DNA of 64,000 nucleotides from Corynebacterium epidermidicanis (GTDB taxonomy: Bacteria > Actinomycetota > Actinomycetes > Mycobacteriales > Mycobacteriaceae): positions 186,001-250,000 of the forward strand of contig NZ_CP011541.1 of assembly GCF_001021025.1 (NCBI RefSeq), in the 5' to 3' direction. Shown here piece by piece: positions 54,601-63,966 of the stretch (its first letter is position 1; each line of letters starts with the position of its first letter). The position numbers and the translations under genes were made by a program. The notes beneath the pieces are model-generated. The model searched no databases and was not told where the DNA came from. It worked only from the letters and a program-made list of their open reading frames with translations.

Positions 54601-56301
54601 ACGGTCACGACCACGACTGAGGTTCCAGCTCCTGGTACTCCTGGTATCAAGATCATCAAACTGATCAACGGCGAAGACCATAATGAAAAGCCAGGCGCTC
54701 TTGTAAAGACCGGTGAGCTGATGGACGTCACCTATAAGGTAAAGAACACTGGTGATGTCGAACTTCATGATGTGAAGGTTTCGGACACGGTGTTTAAGTC
54801 TGAAGGTAACGAAGATGTTCAGGTGACCTGCCCGAAGACCGATTTGGCTCCGGGCGAGGAAATGACCTGTTCTGCGAAAATCATGGCGCCTGAGCCAGGC
54901 GTTGGCCACTACGACTTGGGTCGAGTCGAAGGAACTCCGCCAAGCGATCCTTCGAACCCTAATCCGCCTAAGGTGACGGATGAGGATCCTGAGTTTGCTC
55001 ATGTGGATTCGCCGTCGAGCATCAAGATCGTGAAGAAGATCAATGGCGATGACGCCAACAGCACTCCAGGTGTGATCGTTAATCCTGGAGAGCCGATGGA
55101 CGTGACATTTGAGGTCACGAACACCGGTGCAACCACGTTGACCAACGTTGTCGTGACCGATGACAAGGTGCCTGCAGATAAAATTCGTTGCGAGAATGGT
55201 GATGGCAACAAGGTCGCCGAGCTTGCACCGGGTGCATCGTTTACGTGTTCTGCAACGATCCCGGCTCCGGCGGCCGGCGAGCAGCATACAAACACCGCGA
55301 AGGTAGTAGGAACGCCACCTCCATCAGGTGGAGTCTTCCCGACACCTACCCCGACCCCAGGTACGACTGTCCCAGGAACCACGATCCCAGGTACGACTGT
55401 TCCGGGAACCACGATTCCTGGCACGACGAATGCTACGACGACCGTTCCAGGAACGACTGTCCCAGGCACAACTGTTCCGGAGACCACGATTCCAGAAACT
55501 ACAGTTCCAGGTGAGCCATCGGTGACGACGACTCCGCAGGTTCCGGAAAATCCACCAGTCGTGGAGGACCATGATCCAGCGAATGCCGTGGTTCCAGGAA
55601 TCAGCGTTGTCAAGAAGATCAATGGCGATGACGCAAATACAGCTCCAGGTGTAGCGGTTGCTCCGGACCATGACATGACCATTGAGTTTGTGGTGACCAA
55701 TACTGGTTTGACCAAGTTGGTCGATGTTCAGGTGACGGACAAGGCCCTCAATGCCGATACCGTGGCTGCAGAGAACATCACTTGCCCTAAGACTGAATTG
55801 GCTGTCGGTGAGACTATGACCTGTGTCGCAAAGGTAAAGGCTCCAGGGTCCGACAAGGTTCACAGTGACCTGGCTACGGTTGAGGGCTCGCCACGAAATC
55901 CTGATGGAAGTACTCCGAAGGATAAAGATGGCAAGGAGATTGAGAAGGTGACCTCGGAGGACCCGGCGCATGCACACAGCAAGCCTGGTATTCCACCGTG
56001 GGTACCATTGATCCCACTCATTCCGTTGATCCCGGGTGTTATTGGATCGTCGGATCGTCCAGGTTCTTCTGGAAATAATCCTCCGGCACCAGTAGTCACC
56101 ACCCCACCAGCGCCACAAGACCGAGTTCTGCGCATCCAAGACACGCCTAAGAATGACGTCCAAGGTCTCCAGAAAGCCCCTCGCAAGGGAGGCACTCTGG
56201 CTAAGACTGGCGCGAGTGTTATCGGACTCAGCCTCGTTGCTGGACTCATCCTCCTGCTTGGTTTCGTACTCGTACGACGCCGCAAGGACGGAGAAGCCTA
56301 A
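48610..56301 (+). CDS. Giant cell-wall anchored surface protein with DUF11-like repeats
   Basis: 2563 residues from GTG 48610, chosen because AGGGAG ends 8 bases upstream; ATGs at 48634 and 48655 are alternatives. A signal-like hydrophobic segment (about 37-58), an N-terminal beta domain, then a beta-propeller-like region with repeated TGEVKTFEV/SPVDGTIADL-type strands (DUF6923-like, about 210-515). About twelve DUF11-type immunoglobulin-like repeats follow (VKKINGFDADTVDAAAVVAV, FEVTNTGTTVLRGVTVTDD), separated by Thr/Pro linkers built from PGTTVPGT units. It ends with the sortase motif LAKTG (about 2530), a hydrophobic helix and RRRKDGEA. Two 346-residue blocks are identical (see repeat). 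Probably a long stalk-like adhesin; binding partner unknown. Confidence 0.88.
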   Translation: MNRHLSVLMSGSELPMAIGETVPIQTFASDRRPNFIVRTTLSVLATCALLLGAVAIPIGGDDSRTSFLPTAEAQTASLLANVTQNASGQWTANFFLNSGSNTFNQIRLTVPAQANQFPASATYSYTTASQGSGQVTGTSDDGTTLVLQFPQEITVTGIEQRLQVTLQATPGTMPTGAGTSGNSNVTVTTAIVSPIDPNKTPSGGSDPVLNITPDQCLASVSTTSGASVWVAKSDPSGSERDHTQLFRQDWGNPEFIPVGDVTNWVYNSIAYNSKDGYIYAISQNRPYAGGNNEPAYPMGHLLRISPVDGTIADLGQIDPAVVASIDISSGMTNGTFDLNGDYIFANNSSGGTNAIYKISFGADGKSPQLTASGAYFAVTNVGKVADKPTSANDWATVGFDSTPYVWSLTTTAPNHRGIPTLYRMNTSTGEVKTFEVPNLKTASGVGFQTSGVYGTAWTYGNGNLGFGHNAGGFAYQIKVTNPDSDNPGFELVSVTQAPTQYNNDATSNAYAINELVKKTAELSIKKELITAPDGQVAWRVTVSNDSDCPVTGFTVSDLVPTAAYEPGSVTLKTETSGWDVVNVIPATDKTNVTITHGSLAGGKTASFVLTATPTQSTECVENTASLVSNEKESDLTNNISSDEKCLPRFAVKKETVDSELALARGATTVVTHYTVTVTNTGKVDATSAQVIDVPQTPPGFTIDSVKVDGNPVVAPYVVTAGDQLAVGASKEHVVEVTFKVDQTQITDWASLGTCDAANGAGDPSKGLYNLVTMDGDTDGVENNDACIPVVKDPAFEVVKVADAAAAVQQADGSFDASYAVTVNNTGGVDGTFGKLTDAPRVVPGYTIAEVKVDGTVVTADDNGAYLVSKGEALAKGANKAFKVVVTYTKNADATDQQLADAAKCEPVDGTNPASPTGAYNAVTLVGEDPAKVSDNDACVTIPTPGTPAASIVKKINGQDANNVAVEVPVGSDMVVTFEVTNTGDAPLSPVTVTDNVLPTNMIVPPNQKLKTDGSWAQWDNILLPGEFAVFTATWKAPAAGTQHVNVGTAHVTVPPTTVPATTVPGTTRPEIPVPGTTVPGSTVPGTTDATTTFPGTTVPPITVPPTTVPATTIPGTTKPEIVITSTTLTPTDPATATVTTTPVEPGVPGFSIVKKINGFDADTVDAAAVVAVGSDMNVTFEVTNTGTTVLRGVTVTDDKIAADQIKCDDDNVVDVLMPGALVTCSATFKAPAAAGGSHVNVGTAAVTVPPTTVPGTTDPGTTVPGTTDATTTVPGTTRPGTTVPESTVPATVVTTTNPANAVVPKVEIKKYVKDAAGQWADANDVPAAVAGEKMDFKFVVTNSGQKDLTNVTVTDDKVASGLIQCAPDNTNVVPLVKAGESVDCFATAAVDVPAPGATHVNVGTVAGEVPPTTIPGTTVSESTIPGTTLPGTTVPGTTDATTTVPGTTYPETTVPATTVPGTTNPGTSVPGTTLKTTDPATATVTTTPVEPGVPGFSIVKKINGFDADTVDAAAVVAVGSDMNVTFEVTNTGTTVLRGVTVTDDKIAADQIKCDDDNVVDVLMPGALVTCSATFKAPAAAGGSHVNVGTAAVTVPPTTVPGTTDPGTTVPGTTDATTTVPGTTRPGTTVPESTVPATVVTTTNPANAVVPKVEIKKYVKDAAGQWADANDVPAAVAGEKMDFKFVVTNSGQKDLTNVTVTDDKVASGLIQCAPDNTNVVPLVKAGESVDCFATAAVDVPAPGATHVNVGTVAGEVPPTTIPGTTVSESTIPGTTLPGTTVPGTTDATTTVPGTTYPETTVPATTVPGTTNPGTSVPGTTLKTTDPATATVTTTTEVPAPAVEIKKYVLDASGAWADANDVAAGVAGDAMDFKFTVTNTGGVDLKDVVVTDDKVAAEYIVCNGSTNNVVGELKQKQVVDCFAKQVLKVPAVGETHVNVGTVEVTVPPTTVPGTTVPGSTVPGTTGPSTTVPGSTVPPTTVPGTTVPGTTLKTTDPATATVTTTTEVPAPGTPGIKIIKLINGEDHNEKPGALVKTGELMDVTYKVKNTGDVELHDVKVSDTVFKSEGNEDVQVTCPKTDLAPGEEMTCSAKIMAPEPGVGHYDLGRVEGTPPSDPSNPNPPKVTDEDPEFAHVDSPSSIKIVKKINGDDANSTPGVIVNPGEPMDVTFEVTNTGATTLTNVVVTDDKVPADKIRCENGDGNKVAELAPGASFTCSATIPAPAAGEQHTNTAKVVGTPPPSGGVFPTPTPTPGTTVPGTTIPGTTVPGTTIPGTTNATTTVPGTTVPGTTVPETTIPETTVPGEPSVTTTPQVPENPPVVEDHDPANAVVPGISVVKKINGDDANTAPGVAVAPDHDMTIEFVVTNTGLTKLVDVQVTDKALNADTVAAENITCPKTELAVGETMTCVAKVKAPGSDKVHSDLATVEGSPRNPDGSTPKDKDGKEIEKVTSEDPAHAHSKPGIPPWVPLIPLIPLIPGVIGSSDRPGSSGNNPPAPVVTTPPAPQDRVLRIQDTPKNDVQGLQKAPRKGGTLAKTGASVIGLSLVAGLILLLGFVLVRRRKDGEA
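52002..54077 (+). repeat. 1038-bp tandem direct duplication within the surface protein gene
   Basis: Unit about 52002-53039 followed by 53040-54077, apparently identical at DNA level. Unit length is 346 codons, so the frame holds. Each contains two DUF11 domains with Thr/Pro linkers. Short pieces of the boundary sequence GATCCTGCGACGGCTACGGT recur at about 54078 and 54588. Exact boundaries are approximate. Confidence 0.85.
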
Positions 56302-56341
56302 AACAGCTAACTAGCTGATCCGAGTTCCTCGGGAAAACCAC

Positions 56342-56386
56342 ACAACCCTCGTTCCACCCCACACCAAAGGGAGGAACGAGGGTTGT
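56342..56386 (+). terminator. Hairpin after the surface protein gene
   Basis: ACAACCCTCGTTCC (56342-56355) pairs perfectly with GGAACGAGGGTTGT (56373-56386). No T-run follows. Confidence 0.7.
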
Positions 56387-56498
56387 CCCATATCCGCCGC
56401 TACACCCCACCCAGGATCAGCCAAGCCTAAGCAAACGGAGAATATAACCCCACTACAAAACAGGAACACCCCGAAGGCTGTGACTAAGGAAACAAGTC

Positions 56499-56954
56499 AT
56501 GAGCATTCTTATCGGTGGTATTCCTGCACATCCGCTCATCGTCCATGCCGCCGTGATCCTCGTCCCCATCGCAGCGCTCGTAGCTGCCTGGGCAGCGACC
56601 AAACCCAGCTGGCACCGCAACCATGCCTGGCTCACCAGCATCCTCGGAGTGGGAACGGCCGCAATCGTAGTCATCAGCAACAACACCGGTGAAGGACTCA
56701 TGGTCGCCAAAGGCGCCACCGAGGCGAATCCTGGCATATACGGCGATCACGCCATGAAAGCAAAATTCGTGCTGATCGCCGCTACGGTGGTTGCCATTTC
56801 GGTCGTCGTAAAGCACTTAGCGTTGAAGTTCCCGCAGGTCCCAGTGATAGCAGTAACCGCCGCGCGCGTCCTGGCTATCGTGGCAGCAGTTGTGGCTGTG
56901 ATTAGTGTGATTCTCACTGGACATGCTGGAGCAGCCCTCGTCTGGGACAACTAA
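56499..56954 (+). CDS. DUF2231-like membrane protein
   Basis: 151 residues, four helices. HPLIVHAAVILVPIAAL near the start and LTGHAGAALVW near the end fit the DUF2231 family, whose role is unknown (some are linked to respiratory or heme proteins). Isolated between terminators. Confidence 0.75.
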   Translation: MSILIGGIPAHPLIVHAAVILVPIAALVAAWAATKPSWHRNHAWLTSILGVGTAAIVVISNNTGEGLMVAKGATEANPGIYGDHAMKAKFVLIAATVVAISVVVKHLALKFPQVPVIAVTAARVLAIVAAVVAVISVILTGHAGAALVWDN

Positions 56955-56985
56955 AAAGGGCCCGGCTATTGAACTGGGCCCAAAA
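56955..56985. terminator. Bidirectional hairpin between convergent genes
   Basis: GGGCCCGG (56958-56965) with CTGGGCCC (56974-56981), A-run on the left and AAAAC on the right, so it may stop transcription from both sides. Confidence 0.75.
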
Positions 56986-56995
56986 CATTTCTAAG

Positions 56996-57742
56996 CTAGC
57001 GCAGCCGTTCAGCGCGCAATTTGTCCACAACAGGCAAATCTAACGGGGCAAGGGAAGCGAGCTCGACACCCATTGCGCGAGCCAACAGTAGGTCGGCAAG
57101 CTCGGGGTTACGAGCCAAAGCCGGGCCATGCATATACGTCGCGATGACAGAGCCCTGGACTGCGCCCTCCGCAAGCTTCTGCTCCGAAACAGACACAGAA
57201 CCGCCCTCAACGGCTCCCAGAGCCGCCAAATCCGTATTACCCACCCCACGGGTCACCGAACCCAACGGAGACGCATCTGGCCCCAGAATCGTGGCGCCCA
57301 TGTGGTTTTCAAAACCCGTCAGAGGAGCGCTCAGTCCCGGCAAGACAGGAGTGGAGACCACTTCGCCGATGGCGCGCTTGGAGAGGGAGGCGGTGGTGGC
57401 GTCGATAAGCCCGACGCCATCAACGACGCGACCCGACGCTCGGAAGGATTCACCGAGGACCTGCAGGCCCGCACAAATCGCGAAGATGGGCCGTCCAGCG
57501 CTGGCCGCGCGCGTCAGACCGCCGTCGGCGATGAGGTGCTCAGCGGCGAGGATCTGCGCGGTGTCCTCACCACCGCCGAGGCAGTAAACATCCAGCGTGG
57601 AAGGGACCGGATCGCCGAGCTTCACGCGCACGATCTCCGCCTCCAAGCCACGCATGCGGGCGCGCTGACGCAGAACGAGTGCGTTGCCGTCGTCGCCGTA
57701 GGTGCCGAGGACGTCGGGGAGGATGAGGCCGATGGAAATCAT
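56996..57742 (-). CDS. gatD: Lipid II isoglutaminyl synthase, glutaminase subunit GatD
   Basis: 248 residues, class I amidotransferase related to CobQ/CobB. Catalytic Cys90 in FAICAGLQVLGE and the His motif YMHGPALARNP. With MurT it amidates the alpha-carboxyl of D-Glu in lipid II. The start overlaps the murT stop by four bases, so coupled. Confidence 0.92.
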   Translation of the reverse strand: MISIGLILPDVLGTYGDDGNALVLRQRARMRGLEAEIVRVKLGDPVPSTLDVYCLGGGEDTAQILAAEHLIADGGLTRAASAGRPIFAICAGLQVLGESFRASGRVVDGVGLIDATTASLSKRAIGEVVSTPVLPGLSAPLTGFENHMGATILGPDASPLGSVTRGVGNTDLAALGAVEGGSVSVSEQKLAEGAVQGSVIATYMHGPALARNPELADLLLARAMGVELASLAPLDLPVVDKLRAERLR

Positions 57743-58989
57743 GACAGAGCCTTCTTAAGGTCGCGGAACGCAGTGTAATTGGCGAGCACCTCTACCCGAC
57801 CCGGCGGGCAGGAACGGATCGCTGCCAGTGGGGAATCGTGCAAGTCATGCGAGATGGAGGCGTAGGTGAGGCGAACGGCAAGGTCGGTACCACGCTCGCC
57901 AGCAGCGTGAACGTGGGAATCAGTGAAGTCCTCAAAAGACACGTCCCACAGCCAGGACAGATCCTCCCCGTCCGCAACCTGGCCATTGACCGCAATGACC
58001 AGGCCATCAGCGGTGCGATCCACCATCGACAGAGCTTCCTGCCAACCAGCCGGGTTCTTGGCCAGAATCATGTGGACATCCCACTGCTCAAAACGGATCG
58101 TCGAATAGCGGCCGGCGACATTATCCACGGCTTCAGCGGCCCGGAGAGCTTCAGGAAGCGACACTCCAAAAGTTGTGGCCGCAGCGATCGCCTGGGTGGC
58201 GTTGCCACGGTTCGCGTTGCCCGGCAACGCCAAATGCAACGGGGTAATGGTGCCGTCATGCGTCACGCCATCAGCACTAATCTCCCAGGTCGGGGTGGGG
58301 CGGCGGAACTCGCGGCCGTCGGGAAGCGGTTTGACCGCATACCAGTCCGCACCATCGCGCACCACATGGCCACCGGTGCGTGGACAGGAGACGGAATCGC
58401 CAACCCAGCCCGCACCAGCAGACACCCAAATGACATTGGGGGAGTCGAATGCGACCGAGGTGACATGAACATCATCGCAGTTCGCGATCACGGTCATCTC
58501 TGGGTGCTTGTTTACCGCAGCCCGCAGCGTCCGCTCAATCTTGTTGATCTCGCCCACCCGATCCAGCTGGTCGCGAGTCAGGTTCAGCAACACAAGAGCG
58601 CTTGGCTTCAACCGGTCAGCTACCGCCGGAACGTGCAGCTCATCGCACTCCAAGACAATATGGGACGCGTCCTTGCCTTTGAGCAATGCCGCGATGATGC
58701 CGGCGTCCATATTATCGCCACCATCATTAGTAGCGACGCTGAACTTGGTGCGCAGTGCGCCGACCAACATCCTGGTGGTCGTAGACTTGCCGTTCGTGCC
58801 GGTGACCAGCGCCACCGGACGCCCGCCACCAAGATACGCCATGATGTTCGGGTCGATCGCGTTGGCGACCAAACCACCAATCATGCCACCGGCGCCACGT
58901 CCGGAGAGCTGCGAAGCCTTCGTAGCCGCGGCAGCTGCGGTGGCTGCCAGCGCCGTGCGGGCACGTTGCAGAGGAGACGGTAACTTCAT
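57739..58989 (-). CDS. murT: Lipid II isoglutaminyl synthase, Mur ligase-like subunit MurT
   Basis: 416 residues. P-loop GTNGKSTTTRM (about 64-74), NDGGDNMDAGI, and a C-terminal DUF1727-type domain with VAGRYSTIRFEQWDVHMILAKNPAGW and SWLWDVSFEDF. The Cys4 zinc ribbon found in many MurT proteins (CPxCG...C..C) is reduced to SCPRTGGHVVRD, with other Cys gone. Activates D-Glu carboxylate with ATP; GatD supplies ammonia. Note the cysteine loss is noted as a finding. Confidence 0.92.
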   Translation of the reverse strand: MKLPSPLQRARTALAATAAAAATKASQLSGRGAGGMIGGLVANAIDPNIMAYLGGGRPVALVTGTNGKSTTTRMLVGALRTKFSVATNDGGDNMDAGIIAALLKGKDASHIVLECDELHVPAVADRLKPSALVLLNLTRDQLDRVGEINKIERTLRAAVNKHPEMTVIANCDDVHVTSVAFDSPNVIWVSAGAGWVGDSVSCPRTGGHVVRDGADWYAVKPLPDGREFRRPTPTWEISADGVTHDGTITPLHLALPGNANRGNATQAIAAATTFGVSLPEALRAAEAVDNVAGRYSTIRFEQWDVHMILAKNPAGWQEALSMVDRTADGLVIAVNGQVADGEDLSWLWDVSFEDFTDSHVHAAGERGTDLAVRLTYASISHDLHDSPLAAIRSCPPGRVEVLANYTAFRDLKKALS

Positions 58990-59063
58990 TCCTCAAATTC
59001 TAGCGCCTGCCCGGCGCAACTCGACTTCCTGCCCGGCGCGACTCGGCTTCTCGCCCAGCGCGG

Positions 59064-60293
59064 CTAGGCTTCCTGCTGCGGTGCTCGGTTCGTTTGCCCC
59101 GCTCGGTTTGGTTTGTTGCTGCGTGAGCTCCGCCTGCGTCCGCGCGGTTTCGGCTTCTGCACCGTTACCGGGGAAGCGGTACGCGTAGGAGCAGCTTGCT
59201 TCGTGACGCTTACCCCGGGTGCCACATCGGCGAGGAGTTCGAGGAACGTCGCGTCGTCGATAAGCGGGATGTGCTTTCGATCCGCGTGCATGGCCTTTCC
59301 GCGCAGGATAGAGGTCATGTTGCACACCACCACGCTGGACTGCCTGGTTACCTTCTCGCCGTAGGACAGGCCTTTGGCGACGCCCGCCGCGATCACCGAG
59401 TCGGGATCCATTTCAATGTCCGGGCTCACCACAAACTCCATGCCCTGCACGAGTCGTGTTCCGGGCTCGTAAACCCCTGGGTTTTCGAATGCGCTCGGGG
59501 TATCCATGGCTTCCACTCGTGTGATGGAGCGTTGTAGCCCGAACCGGTCAGCTTTCAAATTGTTGGGCTGGTACTCGGCGGCGTGCTCGCGCAGCCGGAA
59601 GAAGATCTTTCCGATCAGCTGCGCGGTCTCCACGCTGACCTCCTGCGCCGGGCGCTGTGCCCGCTCGACCGAAGCTACGGCCGACAGCTCGCTGACTCCC
59701 AACTCGGTGGCCACGGCGCGCACCCGGGAATCCGTGAGCGGTAATCCGGCGCGACGTGCGGAGGCCAAGGTATCCACGAGCAACGCTGGGCGGGCTACCC
59801 GCCCGACGCGACGTCGGCCTCGACGGTTCCGAGTCCGATTCCGGGCCCGCTTCTGCGCATTGCGCAAGGCCAGCTTCGACTCGGCGTAAACAAAACCCCA
59901 GGTGCGAGGCATGTTGTGCATGATGAGGGTTCGGCCGTCGAGAAGCCCGTTGACCTGCCGGAGTGTCTTGCCGAAGCTCGGTTGATCCGCAATGTCTGCC
60001 GGCGTGAGCCCGTGCAGGTGTTGCGGGCCGATGTCGGATTCGGAGTCAAAGACCTGGTAAAACGTCTCCACGACGTCGCCGGTTGGGCTGAGCAGCACGA
60101 TAGTGAGCGCCACCATCCGAGCTGTCGACGGGTGGATGCCCGAAGAATCGACATGGACCACGGCAAATGGCGCGGCGACGAGTTCGGCCTCCCGCTGGGA
60201 ACGGTCTTGGTGGCGATCCTGATTGCTCGCGGAGCCTGCCGATTCACTCTGGGCGGGGTCGGCAGGCGGCTGCGTGGTGTGCTCGATAGTCAT
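59064..60293 (-). CDS. DnaQ-like (Pol III epsilon-type) protein with degenerate active site plus BRCT-like domain
   Basis: 409 residues. An acidic/basic disordered N-terminus (1-40), then a DEDD exonuclease-like fold: strand FAVVHVDSSGIHPS (the usual DxE reads D-S-S), QHLHGLTPADIADQPSF, and LIMHNMPRTWGF where the second catalytic Asp is missing, and no clear ExoIII H....D. C-terminal BRCT-like segment (about 290-370: LVQGMEFVVS, GEKVTRQSSVVVCNM, ADRKHIPLIDDATFLELL) and a basic tail. Corynebacteria encode such a protein next to leuA/murT. Probably a DNA-binding factor without nuclease activity, inferred. Confidence 0.78.
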   Translation of the reverse strand: MTIEHTTQPPADPAQSESAGSASNQDRHQDRSQREAELVAAPFAVVHVDSSGIHPSTARMVALTIVLLSPTGDVVETFYQVFDSESDIGPQHLHGLTPADIADQPSFGKTLRQVNGLLDGRTLIMHNMPRTWGFVYAESKLALRNAQKRARNRTRNRRGRRRVGRVARPALLVDTLASARRAGLPLTDSRVRAVATELGVSELSAVASVERAQRPAQEVSVETAQLIGKIFFRLREHAAEYQPNNLKADRFGLQRSITRVEAMDTPSAFENPGVYEPGTRLVQGMEFVVSPDIEMDPDSVIAAGVAKGLSYGEKVTRQSSVVVCNMTSILRGKAMHADRKHIPLIDDATFLELLADVAPGVSVTKQAAPTRTASPVTVQKPKPRGRRRSSRSNKPNRAGQTNRAPQQEA

Positions 60294-60362
60294 TAGTGGC
60301 TTATTCTACCTGCTTAAGCGCCAAGATCAGACACGCCCGCGGCCACGTGACTAGCAGCATGA

Positions 60363-62297
<1,935 letters not shown>

Positions 62298-62333
62298 TCA
62301 TGAAAATCCCCCAAATGGGCTAATCTATTCGCC

Positions 62334-63638
62334 ATGACCGCACCCGCTGCACCTCGACAATCCCTTCCGCGAATCCACCCCGACTGGTTCTGGGCGGCCG
62401 GGGTGTTCCTGGTTACGAGCGCGGTGCGGCTGCTAGTTGTCCTGCTGCTTGCCGACGAACGTGGCAAGTCACTGACCAGCGTCTTGGACCGGTGGGACGC
62501 CATGCACTACCAAGCGATCGCGCGCGGCGGCTACTTTGAAACCGGGCCGGGGATTCCGGCGAATGACTTCGAGACGAGACTCGCTTTCTTCCCGCTGTTC
62601 CCATTCACGATGCGACTAGTCAGCGAAATCACGGGGCTGTCGCTGTTCCAGGCCGGGATCCTCATCAACGTAGTGGCCGGCACGGCACTGGTTGCAGCGG
62701 CGATGTTTATCGCAGGGCACATGGGGGCAGGACTTCGGGGGCGCATCGCGGCCGGAGTACTTGTCGCGGGAGCGCCGATGGCGCTGACCTACAACATGAC
62801 GTACACCGAAGCGATGTTCGCGGCCTTCGCCTACTGGGCACTGTGGGCGATGCTGCAACGACGCTGGTGGCTGGCTGGAGTGCTGGTCTTCTTCACCTGC
62901 CTCACGCGACTTACCGGCATCGACCTGTTCATTGTCTTCGCGATCGTCGTCCTAGCGTGGGGGCGCACCCGTCTGTCAGCCTGGATCGCGCTCGTGATTT
63001 CGTCACTGGGACTCATCAGCTACCTCGGCTTCGTGCAGAGCCACACCCGCGACATCGGAGGATACTTCGGACTACAGAAGAAGGGATGGAATTCCACCTT
63101 TGACTTCGGTGAATCCGTCCTGAGGTTTTTGCGCTGGGGCTTCTCCGGCACCTCTGACTCATGGGTGGTGATCTGCGGATTCTTCATTCTTGCGACAGTG
63201 GTTTGTCTGCTTGCTACGCTGCCGAGCGCGTTGGGATCGGTGCGTTCGGGTGGTGGTCTTGGTCAGGTTGGCGGTGTTGCCGGTGTTGGGGAGAGTGCGT
63301 TGCCGTGGCCGGTCTGGCTGTTTAGCGCTGGAGTGGCCGCCAACATTCTGCTTTCCGATGGAGTGCTTACTGCCCGACCCCGACTACTTCTACCAGCAAT
63401 AATCTGTCTCCTACCAGTGGCTTTGGCTATTTCGCGGGGTTTTGTTGGTGATGGTGTTGAGACTGGTTCTGGTGTTGCTGCTGATGGTTCGCCTGATGAG
63501 ATGCGGGTGAGTGGCGGGCTGAGCACAGCTCTTAGAGTGATGAGCTACCTCAGGTGGGGATTGTTGCTGCTCAGCTGGGTAGTTTTTGGTGCCCTGATTT
63601 CTGGACACCCGTTGATTGCCACGAAGTGGGCGATTTAG
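62334..63638 (+). CDS. GT-C type membrane mannosyltransferase-like protein (PIG-V family-like)
   Basis: 434 residues, about ten helices. VLDRWDAMHYQAIARGGYFE resembles the Asp-containing loop of PIG-V-type mannosyltransferases, and AFFPLFPFTMRLV and YTEAMFAAFAYWALW follow. A polyprenyl-phosphomannose-dependent lipoglycan enzyme is likely. Two Gly/Val-rich, low-complexity loops (about 302-322 and 365-395) look like insertions. Divergent from leuA. Confidence 0.75.
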   Translation: MTAPAAPRQSLPRIHPDWFWAAGVFLVTSAVRLLVVLLLADERGKSLTSVLDRWDAMHYQAIARGGYFETGPGIPANDFETRLAFFPLFPFTMRLVSEITGLSLFQAGILINVVAGTALVAAAMFIAGHMGAGLRGRIAAGVLVAGAPMALTYNMTYTEAMFAAFAYWALWAMLQRRWWLAGVLVFFTCLTRLTGIDLFIVFAIVVLAWGRTRLSAWIALVISSLGLISYLGFVQSHTRDIGGYFGLQKKGWNSTFDFGESVLRFLRWGFSGTSDSWVVICGFFILATVVCLLATLPSALGSVRSGGGLGQVGGVAGVGESALPWPVWLFSAGVAANILLSDGVLTARPRLLLPAIICLLPVALAISRGFVGDGVETGSGVAADGSPDEMRVSGGLSTALRVMSYLRWGLLLLSWVVFGALISGHPLIATKWAI

Positions 63639-63657
63639 CCGGAGTTCGCGGATTGGG

Positions 63658-63888
63658 TAGTTTTGTGCAGTTTGGTGCACCGTAGCTGACGTCCTGTAGG
63701 TGTGGTGTCATCGAGGGTGCGTGAAAGTGCTGGAATGGGTGGGTTTTGGGTAGTTTTGTGCAGTTTGGTGCACCGTAGCTGACGTCCTGTAGGTGTGGTG
63801 TCATCGAGGGTGCGTGAAAGTGCTGGAATGGGTGGGTTTTGGGTAGTTTTGTGCAGTTTGGTGCACCGTAGCTGACGTCCTGTAGGAC
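63658..63888 (+). repeat. 93-bp tandem repeats
   Basis: Two full units (63658-63750, 63751-63843), then a partial one. Unit begins TAGTTTTGTGCAGTTTGGTG. No spacers, so not CRISPR. Non-coding on reading: three reverse frames are open but composition is repeat-driven. Confidence 0.92.
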
Positions 63889-63966
63889 GCCGCAACCGCC
63901 ACCAACCGCCACCAACCGCCACCAACCGCCGCAACCGCCACCAACCGCCACAGCCGTCACAGCCGG
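63889..63966 (+). repeat. 9-10 bp tandem repeats
   Basis: Array of CCGCCACCAA with variants CCGCCGCAA and CCGCCACAG. Directly adjoins the 93-bp array and then ends near the window edge. Confidence 0.85.

Noticed and set aside
51982..55287. Very long open frame on the minus strand (1101 codons) opposite the surface protein gene
   Set aside because: It is a product of the repetitive ACG/GTT codon pattern on the plus strand; it has an Arg-rich low-complexity product, no start signal and no family.
63658..63888. CRISPR-like array
   Set aside because: Units follow each other directly, with no unique spacers and no cas genes.
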